39,834 bases of DNA, from the NCBI GenBank assembly GCA_045107085.1, contig JBGCFT010000180.1:1-39834 (forward strand), written 5' to 3'. A model generated the notes under the pieces. That model was not told where the DNA came from and did not search any database. It saw only the letters and a list, made by a program, of their open reading frames with translations. A program made the translations under genes and the position numbers. Origin of the DNA: NORP309 sp045107085 (GTDB lineage Bacteria; Pseudomonadota; Gammaproteobacteria; Xanthomonadales; Marinicellaceae). Shown piece by piece: positions 9,442 to 19,036 of this stretch; within the stretch, counting starts at the first letter, position 1, and each line of letters starts with the position of its first letter.

Positions 9442-9903
9442 ATGACACCAACCAGAAAAAAACGATTAATGGGCGTAGTTCTTGTATTAATGGGTGTGGG
9501 TATTGCAACTGCATTATTTCTCACAGCTTTTGAAGAGAATATCTTATTTTATAAATCACCAACAGAAATTCATCAGGGCGATTATCCACAGGCCCGTAAT
9601 TTTAGAGTCGGTGGTATGGTAAAAAAAGGCAGCATTAATAAATCCACCACTTCACTGGATGTTGAGTTTTATGTTACCGATTATGCCAAAGAAGTTAAAG
9701 TTAAATACAATGGATTACTTCCAGATTTATTTCGTGATGAACAAGGTATGATTGCTATTGGACATCTAGATAAAAGTGGCGTATTCCAAGCCGATGAAAT
9801 ACTGGCTAAACACGATGAAAAGTACATGCCACCAGAAGTTGCAGCTTCTTTGAAAGAAGCGCAAGATGCAAAAGATGCTAAACTATCTAAGGATTATAAT
9901 TAA
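9442..9903 (+). CDS. ccmE: Cytochrome c maturation haem chaperone CcmE
   Basis: Periplasmic haem chaperone that receives haem from CcmC and passes it to the CcmF/H ligase. It has 153 residues: a short basic N-terminus, one membrane anchor (about 9-29) and an OB-fold periplasmic domain. The haem-attachment region HDEKYMPPE (His124, Tyr128) matches the HxxxY motif of the His-type CcmE family. There is no clear Shine-Dalgarno sequence before the ATG. A TATAAT at 9401-9406 lies upstream but has no convincing -35. The stop is followed directly by the ccmF start, so it is first in a ccmEFGHI operon. Confidence 0.96.
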   Translation: MTPTRKKRLMGVVLVLMGVGIATALFLTAFEENILFYKSPTEIHQGDYPQARNFRVGGMVKKGSINKSTTSLDVEFYVTDYAKEVKVKYNGLLPDLFRDEQGMIAIGHLDKSGVFQADEILAKHDEKYMPPEVAASLKEAQDAKDAKLSKDYN

Positions 9904-11892
9904 ATGTTAGCTGAAATTGGACAATTTACCCTTGTTATTGGCATGCTGTTTTCTTTATTGTTGTCAATAATGCCTTTATACGGTTACTTTACCAACAACA
10001 ATAAAGTCATGCAGACTGCCAGACCACTGGCTTATATGCAGTTTATATTTATTTTAATTTCATTTATTATCTTGGTCATACTATTTGTTTTGCAAGATTT
10101 TTCAGTGACTTACGTCTGGCAAAATTCAAATAGTATTCTACCTATTAGATATAGAATATCAGCCACATGGGGAGCACATGAAGGTTCTATGCTCTTGTGG
10201 TTAATGGTGCAAACCTTATGGACTGGATTTGTGGCTTATTTCTCCAAAGCATTAACCACTAAACAAGTCGCAAGAATATTAGCGGTTTTAGGGATTATTA
10301 CTCTTGGCTTTGCAGCTTTTGTATATTTCATGTCCAACCCTTTTATGCGCACTATTCCTGCTCCAATTGATGGCAATGACCTAAACCCATTACTTCAAGA
10401 CATTGGATTGATTATTCACCCACCCATTCTCTATATGGGCTATGTTGGATTATCTGTGCCCTTTGCCATTGCGATTGCAGCATTAATAGGAGGGAAAATT
10501 GATGAAACATGGATTCGGTGGTCACGCCCCTGGACAAATGCAGCATGGGGTTTCCTGACATTAGGTATTGTTTTAGGATCTTGGTGGGCTTATTATGAAT
10601 TAGGCTGGGGTGGCTGGTGGTTTTGGGATCCTGTAGAAAACGCTTCATTTTTACCTTGGTTAGCAGCAACAGCTTTGATTCACGTTCAAGCTGTCAGTGA
10701 AAAACGCAATGCTTTTAGAGGATGGACAGTTTTATTGGCTATTCTTGGGTTTTCTCTGAGTGTCTTAGGCACATTTTTAGTCCGTTCCGGCGTTCTCACT
10801 TCAGTTCATGCTTTTGCAAGTGACCCAAGTCGAGGCGTCTTTGTGTTAACTTTATTAGCTATCTATGCTGGTGGAGCCTTGTTTTTGTATGCGCTTCGAG
10901 TGAATAAATTAAAATCTAGAATAGGATTCGAACTCAGTTCTAAAGAAACCCTGTTATTAACTAATTCTATTATCTTTTTCTCAGCATGTTTCTTAGTATT
11001 ATGGGGAACATTGTTTCCATTAATTGCTGAATCATTCAATTATAAAATATCCATTGGAGCACCCTACTTCGGCAGTATGTTTTTTCTGATTATGATTCCA
11101 ATGGCAGTATTCTTGCCTTTTGGAATGATTTATAAATGGCGCAAAGACAAAATGAAACGTGTAGTCTCATTACTTTTCCCACTTTTATTGGTTTCAGTGG
11201 TTTTGACAATTATCACAACTTGGTATTTTGAATTGTATAATATTAGATCAATTGCTTACTTATTTAATGCTTTTCCTGTCAATACTGGCAGGCTCAAAGC
11301 CATCAGTGGCATTTTTGGTGCTTTTTGGATATTGGTATCAGTACTGTACTACTTTAAAGTTTATAAAGGCCAACTGACAAGAGCAGTCTGGGGAATGCAG
11401 ATCGCCCATTTTGGTATAGCGGTTTATTTATTTGGTGTCACAATGACTGAATATACAGATTTTGAGATTGACAGTTTAATGCATCCTAATGAAACTAAAA
11501 TCGTGCAGGGTTATAAAGTTGAGTTCTTAGGCGTGAAGCAAAAACAAATAGAAAATTATAAGGCCAATATCGGTCACTTTGTCGTCACAAAAGATGGTGA
11601 AAAAGTAGCTACGATGGAACCACAAAAACGAATTTATGTTCGCGGTAATCCGATGACTGAAGCGGCCATTGATCCTGGTTTCACCAGAGATCTTTATATC
11701 TCATTAGGTGAACAAATTAATGAAAAAGGTGGATGGGCTGTTAGAATCTATATTAAACCATACATTAGATGGATGTGGGGTGGAGGTATTCTTATGATGC
11801 TCGGGGGCTTTTGGGCAGCAACAGACAGACGTTATTTTCGTTTAGCTAAACAATTAAAACAGAAAAAAATTAACAATCACCTCGAAGCATGA
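9904..11892 (+). CDS. ccmF: Cytochrome c haem lyase subunit CcmF
   Basis: Integral membrane haem-handling protein of 662 residues that, with CcmH and CcmI, attaches haem to apocytochrome c. Many transmembrane helices are evident. It has the conserved WGAHEGS (89-95) and the tryptophan-rich WWD periplasmic haem-binding motif, WGGWWFWDPVEN at about 235-246. The C-terminal part (about 500-620) is a periplasmic domain followed by a last TM helix. Length is normal for CcmF. The start abuts the ccmE stop, with an AAGGA ribosome site inside the ccmE end. Its last four bases overlap the ccmG start (ATGA), indicating translational coupling. Confidence 0.97.
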   Translation: MLAEIGQFTLVIGMLFSLLLSIMPLYGYFTNNNKVMQTARPLAYMQFIFILISFIILVILFVLQDFSVTYVWQNSNSILPIRYRISATWGAHEGSMLLWLMVQTLWTGFVAYFSKALTTKQVARILAVLGIITLGFAAFVYFMSNPFMRTIPAPIDGNDLNPLLQDIGLIIHPPILYMGYVGLSVPFAIAIAALIGGKIDETWIRWSRPWTNAAWGFLTLGIVLGSWWAYYELGWGGWWFWDPVENASFLPWLAATALIHVQAVSEKRNAFRGWTVLLAILGFSLSVLGTFLVRSGVLTSVHAFASDPSRGVFVLTLLAIYAGGALFLYALRVNKLKSRIGFELSSKETLLLTNSIIFFSACFLVLWGTLFPLIAESFNYKISIGAPYFGSMFFLIMIPMAVFLPFGMIYKWRKDKMKRVVSLLFPLLLVSVVLTIITTWYFELYNIRSIAYLFNAFPVNTGRLKAISGIFGAFWILVSVLYYFKVYKGQLTRAVWGMQIAHFGIAVYLFGVTMTEYTDFEIDSLMHPNETKIVQGYKVEFLGVKQKQIENYKANIGHFVVTKDGEKVATMEPQKRIYVRGNPMTEAAIDPGFTRDLYISLGEQINEKGGWAVRIYIKPYIRWMWGGGILMMLGGFWAATDRRYFRLAKQLKQKKINNHLEA

Positions 11893-12419
11893 ATAAAACT
11901 GTCGTCAAAGCCTTAATACCATTGATTATCTTTATCTCTCTTATAGTTTTGTTGTTCAATGGCTTGGGAAAAGATACGCGTCTATTGCCCTCTGCTCTGA
12001 TTGGAAAACCAGTTCCAAAATTCAGTGTTCCCTCTTTGATAACTGGTCAAACAATTAATAATGAAACCTTAGCAGGTAAAATGTACCTTCTTAATGTATG
12101 GGCAAGCTGGTGTCCCAATTGCCGTGTTGAGCATCCTTTTGTCACTGAGTTAGCCAAACAAAATATTGTTCCAGTATACGGTTTAAATTACAAAGATGAA
12201 GCGGCTGATGCCAATGCATGGTTAAGACAATTTGGTAACCCTTATACAGATATACTGGTTGATTATGAAGGATTAGTTGGCATTGACTTTGGCGTCTATG
12301 GTGCTCCAGAAACCTTTTTAATTGACGCACAAGGTATCATTCGCCATAAAATTGTTGGCGAATTGAATCCAACCAATATCAACAATGAATTATTGCCACT
12401 CATACAAAAATACAAATAA
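11889..12419 (+). CDS. ccmG: Thiol:disulfide interchange protein CcmG (DsbE)
   Basis: Membrane-anchored periplasmic thioredoxin-like reductase of 176 residues that keeps the apocytochrome haem-binding cysteines or CcmH reduced. It has an N-terminal anchor (about 8-25) and a thioredoxin fold with active site WCPNC (Cys75, Cys78) inside NVWASWCPNCRVEHP. The cis-proline region is in GVYGAPETFLID. The start overlaps the ccmF stop by four bases, and ccmH starts four bases after its stop. Confidence 0.96.
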   Translation: MNKTVVKALIPLIIFISLIVLLFNGLGKDTRLLPSALIGKPVPKFSVPSLITGQTINNETLAGKMYLLNVWASWCPNCRVEHPFVTELAKQNIVPVYGLNYKDEAADANAWLRQFGNPYTDILVDYEGLVGIDFGVYGAPETFLIDAQGIIRHKIVGELNPTNINNELLPLIQKYK

Positions 12420-12423
12420 ACTT

Positions 12424-12831
12424 ATGAAACATCTTTTATTAACCTTGATTTTATTTAGTGCTTCGGCATTCTCAATCGATATTCATGAATTTGATAACGA
12501 AAATCAAAGATTGGATTATCAACAACTGACAGAAGAATTACGCTGCCTGGTATGTCAAAATCAAAACATTGCAGACTCTGATGCTGAACTGGCTAAAGAT
12601 TTAAGGAAAGAAGTAGCTAAACTTGTCAAGCAAGGACAAACTACTGTGCAAATTACTGATTACATGGTTCAGCGATATGGAGAATTTGTTACTTATAGTC
12701 CACCAATGGGTTTTGATACCGTAGTTTTATGGGTTGTTCCTATGTTAGTTTTATTAATTGCAGCCTTTATATTATTCAGGTCTATTAAAAATAACAGCAT
12801 AAAAACCAATCAAACAGAGAGCGAATCATGA
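12424..12831 (+). CDS. ccmH: Cytochrome c-type biogenesis protein CcmH (CcmH-N/CycL type)
   Basis: A 135-residue protein that reduces apocytochrome c and works with CcmF. It starts with a signal peptide (MKHLLLTLILFSASAF). A three-helix periplasmic domain follows with the LRCLVCQNQ motif (Cys41 and Cys44), then one C-terminal TM helix at about 102-120. I chose the ATG at 12424 because it begins a proper signal peptide; an in-frame ATG at 12385 inside ccmG would only add a non-hydrophobic leader. The last four bases overlap the ccmI start. This is the short, single-domain CcmH; the TPR part is the separate ccmI. Confidence 0.95.
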   Translation: MKHLLLTLILFSASAFSIDIHEFDNENQRLDYQQLTEELRCLVCQNQNIADSDAELAKDLRKEVAKLVKQGQTTVQITDYMVQRYGEFVTYSPPMGFDTVVLWVVPMLVLLIAAFILFRSIKNNSIKTNQTESES

Positions 12832-13991
12832 ATGTTTCTTTAATGCTAATAATAGTGTCAATTTTAATAGCAGGAATTGTGTTATTTTGGCTATTTTATA
12901 GACATGCTAATTACGATCAAAAGCTTTCAAAAGATTATTTAATTAAGCACTTAGCTGTCAAAGATGTCACTCCTGAAAAAAGAACAGAGATGGAGAACCA
13001 ATTATCACAATTGCTTCAGAATCACCAGCAGCAATATTCACCTAAAACCTTTATTTTAATCACTGCTTTTATTGTCCCCATGAGTGTGTTACTTTATCTG
13101 AATATAGGCAATCCCCAAGCGATTAACTACAAGCCAAGCAGTACAGATGTCAATAACAGTCAATCACCACCACAGATGAGCATGCAAGATGCCATTAAGC
13201 AATTAGAGGAAAAATTAGAAGCAAATCCTGATGATGTAGAAGGACAAGTGCTTTATGCACGTTCTCAAGTATCTTTGAAAAATTTTGAAAAAGCAGTGAT
13301 TGCCTATCGTAAAGCCAATGAGCTGGCTCCAAATGAAGCTGTAATTTTAACAGAACTAGCAGAATCCATCGCTTTATTTAACAACAACCGTAGTTTTTTA
13401 GGAGAACCTGAAGGATTACTAAAGAAAGCAGTAGAAATTGATAATTCAAACCAAAAAGCTTTGTGGTTATATGGCATGACTTTTTATGAAAAACAAGAAT
13501 TTGAAAAAGCCAATGAATTATGGACCAGTCTTTATGATTTGATGACCAATGAGAATGCAAAAAAACAATTATTGGATCAGTTAGTTGATGTCAGATCAAG
13601 ACTGGGTGAAAACACAGATCAGCAGACACAAGTACCCAGCCAATTAAATGCAATCATTTCCTTGGATGAATCATTAAAATCACAAATGAATAAACAAGCG
13701 ACTTTATTTTTGTATACAAAGGCAACTTCTGGTATGCCAATGCCAATAGCTGTCATTAAAAAACCACTTGAATTAAACAATATTTCTTTTCCATTAAATT
13801 TATCCATCAGTGATTTAAATAATTTACAAGCCAATAGAAAACTCAGTGAATTTGAACGCATTATCATTGGAGCAAGAATTAGTTTTTCTGGCGATGCCAC
13901 TGCTCAAGCTGGTGATTTAGAAAGTGATGAAATTGAAATTGAATTGCCCTATCCTAATACTATTGAATTATTAATCAATAATATCAAATAA
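12828..13991 (+). CDS. ccmI: Cytochrome c maturation TPR protein CcmI
   Basis: Apocytochrome c chaperone of 387 residues. It has two N-terminal TM segments (about 4-24 and 77-93) separated by a cytoplasmic loop. A tetratricopeptide region follows (about 125-260, with AIKQLEEKLEANPDDVEGQ and AVIAYRKANELAPNE as recognisable repeats), then a C-terminal periplasmic domain (about 275-387) as in the C-terminal half of E. coli CcmH. It is last in the ccmEFGHI cluster, overlapping ccmH by four bases. A GC-rich hairpin follows. Confidence 0.93.
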   Translation: MNVSLMLIIVSILIAGIVLFWLFYRHANYDQKLSKDYLIKHLAVKDVTPEKRTEMENQLSQLLQNHQQQYSPKTFILITAFIVPMSVLLYLNIGNPQAINYKPSSTDVNNSQSPPQMSMQDAIKQLEEKLEANPDDVEGQVLYARSQVSLKNFEKAVIAYRKANELAPNEAVILTELAESIALFNNNRSFLGEPEGLLKKAVEIDNSNQKALWLYGMTFYEKQEFEKANELWTSLYDLMTNENAKKQLLDQLVDVRSRLGENTDQQTQVPSQLNAIISLDESLKSQMNKQATLFLYTKATSGMPMPIAVIKKPLELNNISFPLNLSISDLNNLQANRKLSEFERIIIGARISFSGDATAQAGDLESDEIEIELPYPNTIELLINNIK

Positions 13992-14004
13992 ACCACAAAA
14001 CAAA

Positions 14005-14026
14005 GGCCAACAACTCTATGTTGGCC
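14005..14026 (+). terminator. Hairpin after ccmI
   Basis: An 8-bp perfect stem (GGCCAACA at 14005-14012 with TGTTGGCC at 14019-14026) around a six-base loop lies 14 bases after the ccmI stop. No T-run follows, so it may be a Rho-assisted or mRNA-stabilising 3' hairpin rather than a full intrinsic terminator. Confidence 0.5.
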
Positions 14027-14074
14027 ACAGTATCCATTATTCCCAGGTTATAACAACAATAAACCAGAATTCCA

Positions 14075-14103
14075 TTCAAATTTTCTGTCACAAAAGGTAT
14101 AAT
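14075..14103 (+). promoter_or_regulatory. Sigma-70 promoter of ybiT
   Basis: TTCAAA at 14075-14080 and a perfect TATAAT at 14098-14103 are separated by 17 bases. They lie 35 bases before the ybiT start. This makes ybiT a separate transcription unit from ccm. Confidence 0.62.
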
Positions 14104-14138
14104 CGCGTGTTTTTTAAATTCATTACAATTCTAAAATT

Positions 14139-15737
14139 ATGATAGTTACAGCAAATATTGGTATTCAATTTGGAACCAAACCCCTATTCGAAAACATTTC
14201 CATGAAATTTGGCAATGGTAACCGCTATGGACTTATTGGCGCCAATGGTTGTGGCAAATCAACATTGATGAAAATAATAACAGGTGAATTAAAACCGACT
14301 AATGGCACAGTATCTTTTGATCAAAATGATAAAATTGGTGTCTTAGGTCAAGATCAATACGCTTTTGAAGAATACTCAGTATTAGATACTGTCATCATGG
14401 GCGACAAAGCTTTATGGAAAGTCAAAGAAGAAAGAGACCGCATTTATGCTTTACCAGAAATGTCTGATGAAGATGGGTTAAAAGTCGCTGACTTGGAAAC
14501 TGAATTTGCTGAAATGGATGGCTATTCTGCTGAAGCCCGGGCTGGTGAATTACTCATGGGACTAGAAATTGAGGAAGACCTCCATTACGGTCTTATGTCA
14601 GAAGTTGCACCGGGCTGGAAATTAAGGGTTTTATTGGCACAGGTTTTATTTGCTGATCCTGATTTTTTACTGCTTGATGAGCCAACCAATAACTTGGATA
14701 TCAATACTATCCGATGGCTAGAAAACACGCTGAATGCTAGAAAATCAACAATGATTATCATTTCACATGATAGACATTTTCTCAATTCAGTTTGTACTCA
14801 CATGGCAGATTTGGATTATGGAGCATTGCGTTTATTCCCAGGAAACTATGATGAATATATGACTGCGGCCACTCAATCCCGTGAAAAGCTTTATTCAGAA
14901 AACGCTAAGAAAAAAGCACAAATTGCTGAATTAAAACAATTTGTTAGTCGTTTTTCGGCTAATGCTTCAAAAGCAAAGCAGGCAACATCAAGACAAAAAC
15001 AACTCGATAAAATCGAATTGCATCATATTAAGCCATCATCGCGTGTCAATCCTTACATTATTTTTGAACAAGAGAAAAAATTATTCAGAAATGCTATCAG
15101 CATCAAGCAAATGAGCAAAGGGTTTGACGGTAAAAATTTATTTGATGAGTTAAGCTTTACTTTAGAAGTAGGCGAAAGATTGGCTGTGATCGGTGCCAAT
15201 GGCATCGGTAAAACAACATTATTAAATTGCATGACTGAATCTATTGAACCAGACTCAGGAACGGTTAAATGGTCAGAAAATGCTAATATTGCTTATTTCA
15301 AGCAAGATAACATGGCTGAATTTAAAGAAAACATAACCGCCTTTGATTGGATGATGCAATATAAACACAAAGATGATGATGAGCAAGCTGTTCGCAGCGT
15401 AATGGGAAGACTGCTGTTTTCAAAAGAAGATTCAAAAAAGAAACTTAAAGTCTTATCAGGTGGTGAAAAAGGTCGAATGATGTTTGGGAAGATCATGTTA
15501 CAAAAGCCCAACATTTTGTTTATGGATGAGCCAACCAATCATTTAGATATGGAGTCTATTGAGTCTTTGAATTTGGCTTTAGAAAACTATGAAGGAACTT
15601 TGGTATTTGTTTCACATGACAGACAATTTGTCTCATCGATTGCCACTAGAATTATAGAAATTCAATCTGATAATATTATCGATCACAGAGGAACCTATAG
15701 AGAACACCTTATTAAACAAGGTTTAATTTCTCAATAA
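14139..15737 (+). CDS. ybiT: ABC-F family ATPase YbiT
   Basis: Soluble twin-ATPase ABC-F protein of 532 residues, a ribosome-associated translation factor family rather than a transporter. Similarity to E. coli YbiT (about 530 residues) is strong throughout. Domain 1 has Walker A GANGCGKST (34-42) and Walker B LLLDEPTNNLD (177-187). Its signature is the unusual SEVAPGWK (154-161) rather than LSGGE, as in YbiT itself. The basic, helical interdomain linker is at about 240-310. Domain 2 has Walker A GANGIGKTT (about 354-362), signature LSGGEKGR (about 439-446) and Walker B FMDEPTNHLD. It has its own promoter and leads convergently into the DUF423 gene. Confidence 0.95.
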   Translation: MIVTANIGIQFGTKPLFENISMKFGNGNRYGLIGANGCGKSTLMKIITGELKPTNGTVSFDQNDKIGVLGQDQYAFEEYSVLDTVIMGDKALWKVKEERDRIYALPEMSDEDGLKVADLETEFAEMDGYSAEARAGELLMGLEIEEDLHYGLMSEVAPGWKLRVLLAQVLFADPDFLLLDEPTNNLDINTIRWLENTLNARKSTMIIISHDRHFLNSVCTHMADLDYGALRLFPGNYDEYMTAATQSREKLYSENAKKKAQIAELKQFVSRFSANASKAKQATSRQKQLDKIELHHIKPSSRVNPYIIFEQEKKLFRNAISIKQMSKGFDGKNLFDELSFTLEVGERLAVIGANGIGKTTLLNCMTESIEPDSGTVKWSENANIAYFKQDNMAEFKENITAFDWMMQYKHKDDDEQAVRSVMGRLLFSKEDSKKKLKVLSGGEKGRMMFGKIMLQKPNILFMDEPTNHLDMESIESLNLALENYEGTLVFVSHDRQFVSSIATRIIEIQSDNIIDHRGTYREHLIKQGLISQ

Positions 15738-15750
15738 TCAACTAAACACC

Positions 15751-15793
15751 TGTAATCTCTCTGATTCATTTTAAAAAAATTTGAGAGATTACA
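15751..15793. terminator. Possible bidirectional terminator hairpin, ybiT / DUF423
   Basis: An 11-bp perfect stem (15751-15761 with 15783-15793) encloses a 21-base AT-rich loop between convergent genes. The right arm overlaps the stop codon of the minus-strand gene. T-runs after the stem are short in both directions, so terminator function is moderately supported. Confidence 0.5.
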
Positions 15794-16187
15794 TTTCATA
15801 GTCATTTGGTTTTGTAATTTTTTGGAAACCTGAAATACATAAATTCAACCAACCAAGTATCAACAAGCTCCCTCCAATTGGTGTCATCAGAGACAAAGAA
15901 GTTTTTCCAAAAATAACCAATATATACAAGCCGCCGCAAAATAATAATATACCAAATATAAAACTATAGACAGCAGATTTAATCCAAAAATTTAATTGTT
16001 TCAATGTACTTAACCACAGTACTAAAACAGCATGAAGTAATTGATAAATGACTGCATTATTAAACAGTAATCCATTCACTGAATTGCGATCGATTTGAAA
16101 AATATGGCCTCCTATTGCCGCCAGTCCAACTGCAGATAAACCATAAATTGAGGCAATAATAAAAGCAAATTTTTGAGAACTTGTCAT
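15789..16187 (-). CDS. DUF423 (YgdD-like) small membrane protein
   Basis: A 132-residue integral membrane protein with four hydrophobic helices (about 8-27, 42-61, 68-90, 97-118). The N-terminal GLSAVGLAAIGGH and NAVIYQLLHAVLVLW are typical of the DUF423 family, whose function is unknown. Its ATG follows the stop of the DUF4340 gene without any gap, so it is the last gene of the Gld-like operon. Whether it belongs functionally to the ABC complex or merely shares the transcript is not known. Confidence 0.82.
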   Translation of the reverse strand: MTSSQKFAFIIASIYGLSAVGLAAIGGHIFQIDRNSVNGLLFNNAVIYQLLHAVLVLWLSTLKQLNFWIKSAVYSFIFGILLFCGGLYILVIFGKTSLSLMTPIGGSLLILGWLNLCISGFQKITKPNDYEM

Positions 16188-17186
16188 TTAATTTACTGAC
16201 TCTGATTGATCTATTTTTTTCATTTCAATGATATCGGTTAATTTTTTATTTAACGCATCAAATTTATAATTAGCAATAGTATAGGTCCAATTTATCAATT
16301 GTTTATCTGAGGAACTGGCTGAATCCGGATTTTCTATGTCTATATTCAATAAATATTCTTGATCCATTTGAGTAATATTTAAGTGATATTTCATGCCTGA
16401 AAATAATTGATAAGTTATTGATAAAATTGGATTTACCATGAATTCTTTACGTGGATTAGCGGTTTCAATACTCAATTTTTGTAAACCATTTGCCAATTCA
16501 TTTAAATCCACACTGGATTTTATTTGCATATCATCAGGTAAATCAACCAGAACAAAACTTGGATCTTGGGGTGTAATTTTATCAATTAAAAATTCTTGTT
16601 CGTTAGATCTAAAGCTTACCGATTTTATTTGTGAAATATCTCTATCAATAATAGTTGAGACTATCCAATCACTGGGATTAAGTATCAGATTAATTGTTCC
16701 TTCTGACAACCACGTTTGAGCGTTGTTAATTTTCCTGACAAAATACCCTTGTGATCTTTGCGCTTTTTTTCCAATAATAATATCTGCAAATAGTTCTGAA
16801 TTGTTTTTTAATCTAATCTGTGTACCTGCATTTTCTCCACTTTGATCTAATGATAATTGTGAATAATTCTCAACTTTTGCTGTTTTCGTTGATTTAAGTT
16901 TAAACTCTCTTAAATTCAACAACAATGTTGCAATTAAATTGGCATCAGCCAAATAATTATTGACCTCAATTATACGCCACACTCCTTTAATTTTTGTGAG
17001 AGTCACAGTCTTTTCATTTTTGCTGATTGTTATGTGATCTACATCGTTAATCTGATTTTTTAATTCTGGGATTAAGTAACTGTCACCACTATTTGTATTA
17101 AAATCATCTTTACTTTTTAACACAAAGTAGCTGATTATTAACAAACTAACCAAAAAAGATACGAGTATTTTAATGCTATTTTTCAT
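16188..17186 (-). CDS. DUF4340 domain-containing membrane-anchored protein
   Basis: A 332-residue protein with an N-terminal membrane anchor (about 5-22) and an extracytoplasmic beta-rich part with repeated DUF4340-like units. These include ITISKNEKTVTLTKIKGVWRI, then the AQRSQGYFVRK and WLSEGTINL segments typical of the family. The start is set at 17186, where the ATG is preceded by a strong AGGAGG; an upstream in-frame codon at 17231 lies inside gldG and lacks a signal peptide. The first 11 bases overlap the gldG-like gene. DUF4340 proteins commonly sit beside GldG-like genes, which suggests an accessory role in the same envelope complex. No catalytic motif is recognised. Confidence 0.85.
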   Translation of the reverse strand: MKNSIKILVSFLVSLLIISYFVLKSKDDFNTNSGDSYLIPELKNQINDVDHITISKNEKTVTLTKIKGVWRIIEVNNYLADANLIATLLLNLREFKLKSTKTAKVENYSQLSLDQSGENAGTQIRLKNNSELFADIIIGKKAQRSQGYFVRKINNAQTWLSEGTINLILNPSDWIVSTIIDRDISQIKSVSFRSNEQEFLIDKITPQDPSFVLVDLPDDMQIKSSVDLNELANGLQKLSIETANPRKEFMVNPILSITYQLFSGMKYHLNITQMDQEYLLNIDIENPDSASSSDKQLINWTYTIANYKFDALNKKLTDIIEMKKIDQSESVN

Positions 17187-19026
17187 ATTGCCCTCCTCGC
17201 TTTTTGGGTTTAAACCACAAAATAAACACACCTAAAAGACTTATCAACAGTGGAATCAAACCAATATTAATCATTTTTAAATGACTGCCCAGATCTTGAA
17301 TATCTTTGTCTAGTGAACGTCTGACTTCTCTGAGTTTTTTACGTACTTCCAATTTTTCACTTTGAAACTTCCTCAATTCAGCTTCTTGTTCTTGACTCAT
17401 TATAAGTCTGTCTTGTTGGCCTTTTTCTCTTTGGATCTTGTTGAGTTTCTCTTCAGTTTCAACCAATCTCTGTTTTAAAACATTTTCTTGTTCTCTAAAT
17501 TTTTTATCTGATGCCTTTTGAATTTCAATTACTTTTGTAAAAGGTCTGGCTGAATTTTTTCTGCCACGAATATTTATAAGATCAGGGCTACCAGCCATAT
17601 TATCCATTAAATTTGTAATCAAATTTCCATTGTCTGCAAAAGCAGAAAAAACGGATCTACCAAAAAAGTTTTGACTTCTGACCCACATAGGATCAAATAG
17701 AATATCTACATCAGAAAATACAATAACCCTGGGATTATCATTTAATTTTATCATTGTATTCATGTCACTTCCTTCTATCCCTTCAGGAAACGCCGTCGTT
17801 ATTTCTCCTGTTAATCTTCCAGCTAAAATATAATTTTTATTGTCTGCTTTATAATCATTAAATAATAAAGCTGGATCAGTTAAAAATTTTAAAGCATTGA
17901 CATTAACTGTACTCGCCATCAAAGAAGAACTTAATATAGGTTGTATATTTTCTGAAACAAAAAACCCTGCTGTTGCCATATTGATAGTATCTAAATCTCT
18001 TGCAATGATATCATCTTCATTAAATGCCTTATCTTTAATCGCTAAATATGCCAGGTGCCTTGTTGGTCGTGCACCTTGCCTTGTTTGGATGTTTAAGGCA
18101 TAAGTATCGTCTAATATGACTTTGTTTGGATCATAACTAATTTTCCATGCTTGAAATAACTTTTGTAAATCAGAGTTTTTATCTGCTTGAAAAGCAGCCA
18201 TAGGATTTTGTGGATCAGGCGGAATAACCTCAGCCTGTGCTAATGGATCAACAAAAACCAATAATTTCCCACCTTTGAGCACATATTGATCAATGGCAAA
18301 CAATGTTTCATTAGATAAATCTTTCGGGTGTACGAGCATTAACAAATCAGTTGAATCATTTATACTTGTCACACTTGAATCAATGTGATTAACATCATAG
18401 TCTTTTTCAAGTTGGGTAACAAAGACCTGAGCAGGAATAGACTCACCCGTTGTTTGGTCAAATTTTGCTGCAACTTGAATAGAACTCATTATGGTAATGC
18501 TTTTCTTTTCTGGATTATTTAAACTGTTAATTAATTGAGCAATATCATACTCTAAAAATGATTCCCGATCCGGTTGCAAAAACGGTATGATTTCAACTGT
18601 GTCTAATGTGTTTTCTCCAACCAATCCAAAAAAGATATTTTCTCCACCTTCACCTGCAGGAAGCGCTTGCAGACCGTATTGAGAAGCTTCATCTTCTTCT
18701 GGTGAAAATATTTTTGGATCAATCAATGAAATCTCTAAACGGGAATCAGAGTATCTTTGCATTTCGTTTAACAAATCAACTACTGTATTTTTGTAAGTTC
18801 TTAGTTGAGGGATGTTACTTGTGGCTTCATCTGAATAGTATAATTTCAGATGAACACTTTCATCAATATTTTTTAGTATATTGATGGTGCCTTGATTGAG
18901 TGTAAATAAATTATTTTCAGTCAGATCGATTCTGGTACGCGAAAATAATCCGGACTGGCTAATGATAACTGAACTTAATAAAAAGATACCTACAAGAATC
19001 AGTAATTTTATTGTGTTTGACTTCAT
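17176..19026 (-). CDS. GldG-like ABC transporter auxiliary protein
   Basis: A 616-residue protein of the GldG / uncharacterised ABC-type transport auxiliary family. It has an N-terminal TM segment (about 8-26) and a large extracytoplasmic region: a thioredoxin-like half beginning IDLTENNLFTLNQGT, then a GATase-like half with LLMLVHPKDLS and GGKLLVFVDPLA. A long charged coiled coil follows at about 505-580, then a C-terminal TM helix (about 586-606) and a basic tail. In Bacteroidetes GldG joins GldA and GldF in an ABC complex required for gliding; in proteobacteria the role is unknown. It lies 10 bases after the permease gene and overlaps the DUF4340 gene. Confidence 0.88.
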   Translation of the reverse strand: MKSNTIKLLILVGIFLLSSVIISQSGLFSRTRIDLTENNLFTLNQGTINILKNIDESVHLKLYYSDEATSNIPQLRTYKNTVVDLLNEMQRYSDSRLEISLIDPKIFSPEEDEASQYGLQALPAGEGGENIFFGLVGENTLDTVEIIPFLQPDRESFLEYDIAQLINSLNNPEKKSITIMSSIQVAAKFDQTTGESIPAQVFVTQLEKDYDVNHIDSSVTSINDSTDLLMLVHPKDLSNETLFAIDQYVLKGGKLLVFVDPLAQAEVIPPDPQNPMAAFQADKNSDLQKLFQAWKISYDPNKVILDDTYALNIQTRQGARPTRHLAYLAIKDKAFNEDDIIARDLDTINMATAGFFVSENIQPILSSSLMASTVNVNALKFLTDPALLFNDYKADNKNYILAGRLTGEITTAFPEGIEGSDMNTMIKLNDNPRVIVFSDVDILFDPMWVRSQNFFGRSVFSAFADNGNLITNLMDNMAGSPDLINIRGRKNSARPFTKVIEIQKASDKKFREQENVLKQRLVETEEKLNKIQREKGQQDRLIMSQEQEAELRKFQSEKLEVRKKLREVRRSLDKDIQDLGSHLKMINIGLIPLLISLLGVFILWFKPKKRGGQYEK

Positions 19027-19036
19027 AATACTCTCC

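Noticed and set aside
12385..12423. Upstream in-frame start for ccmH
   Set aside because: It lies inside ccmG and would put a polar leader ahead of a clear signal peptide starting at 12424.
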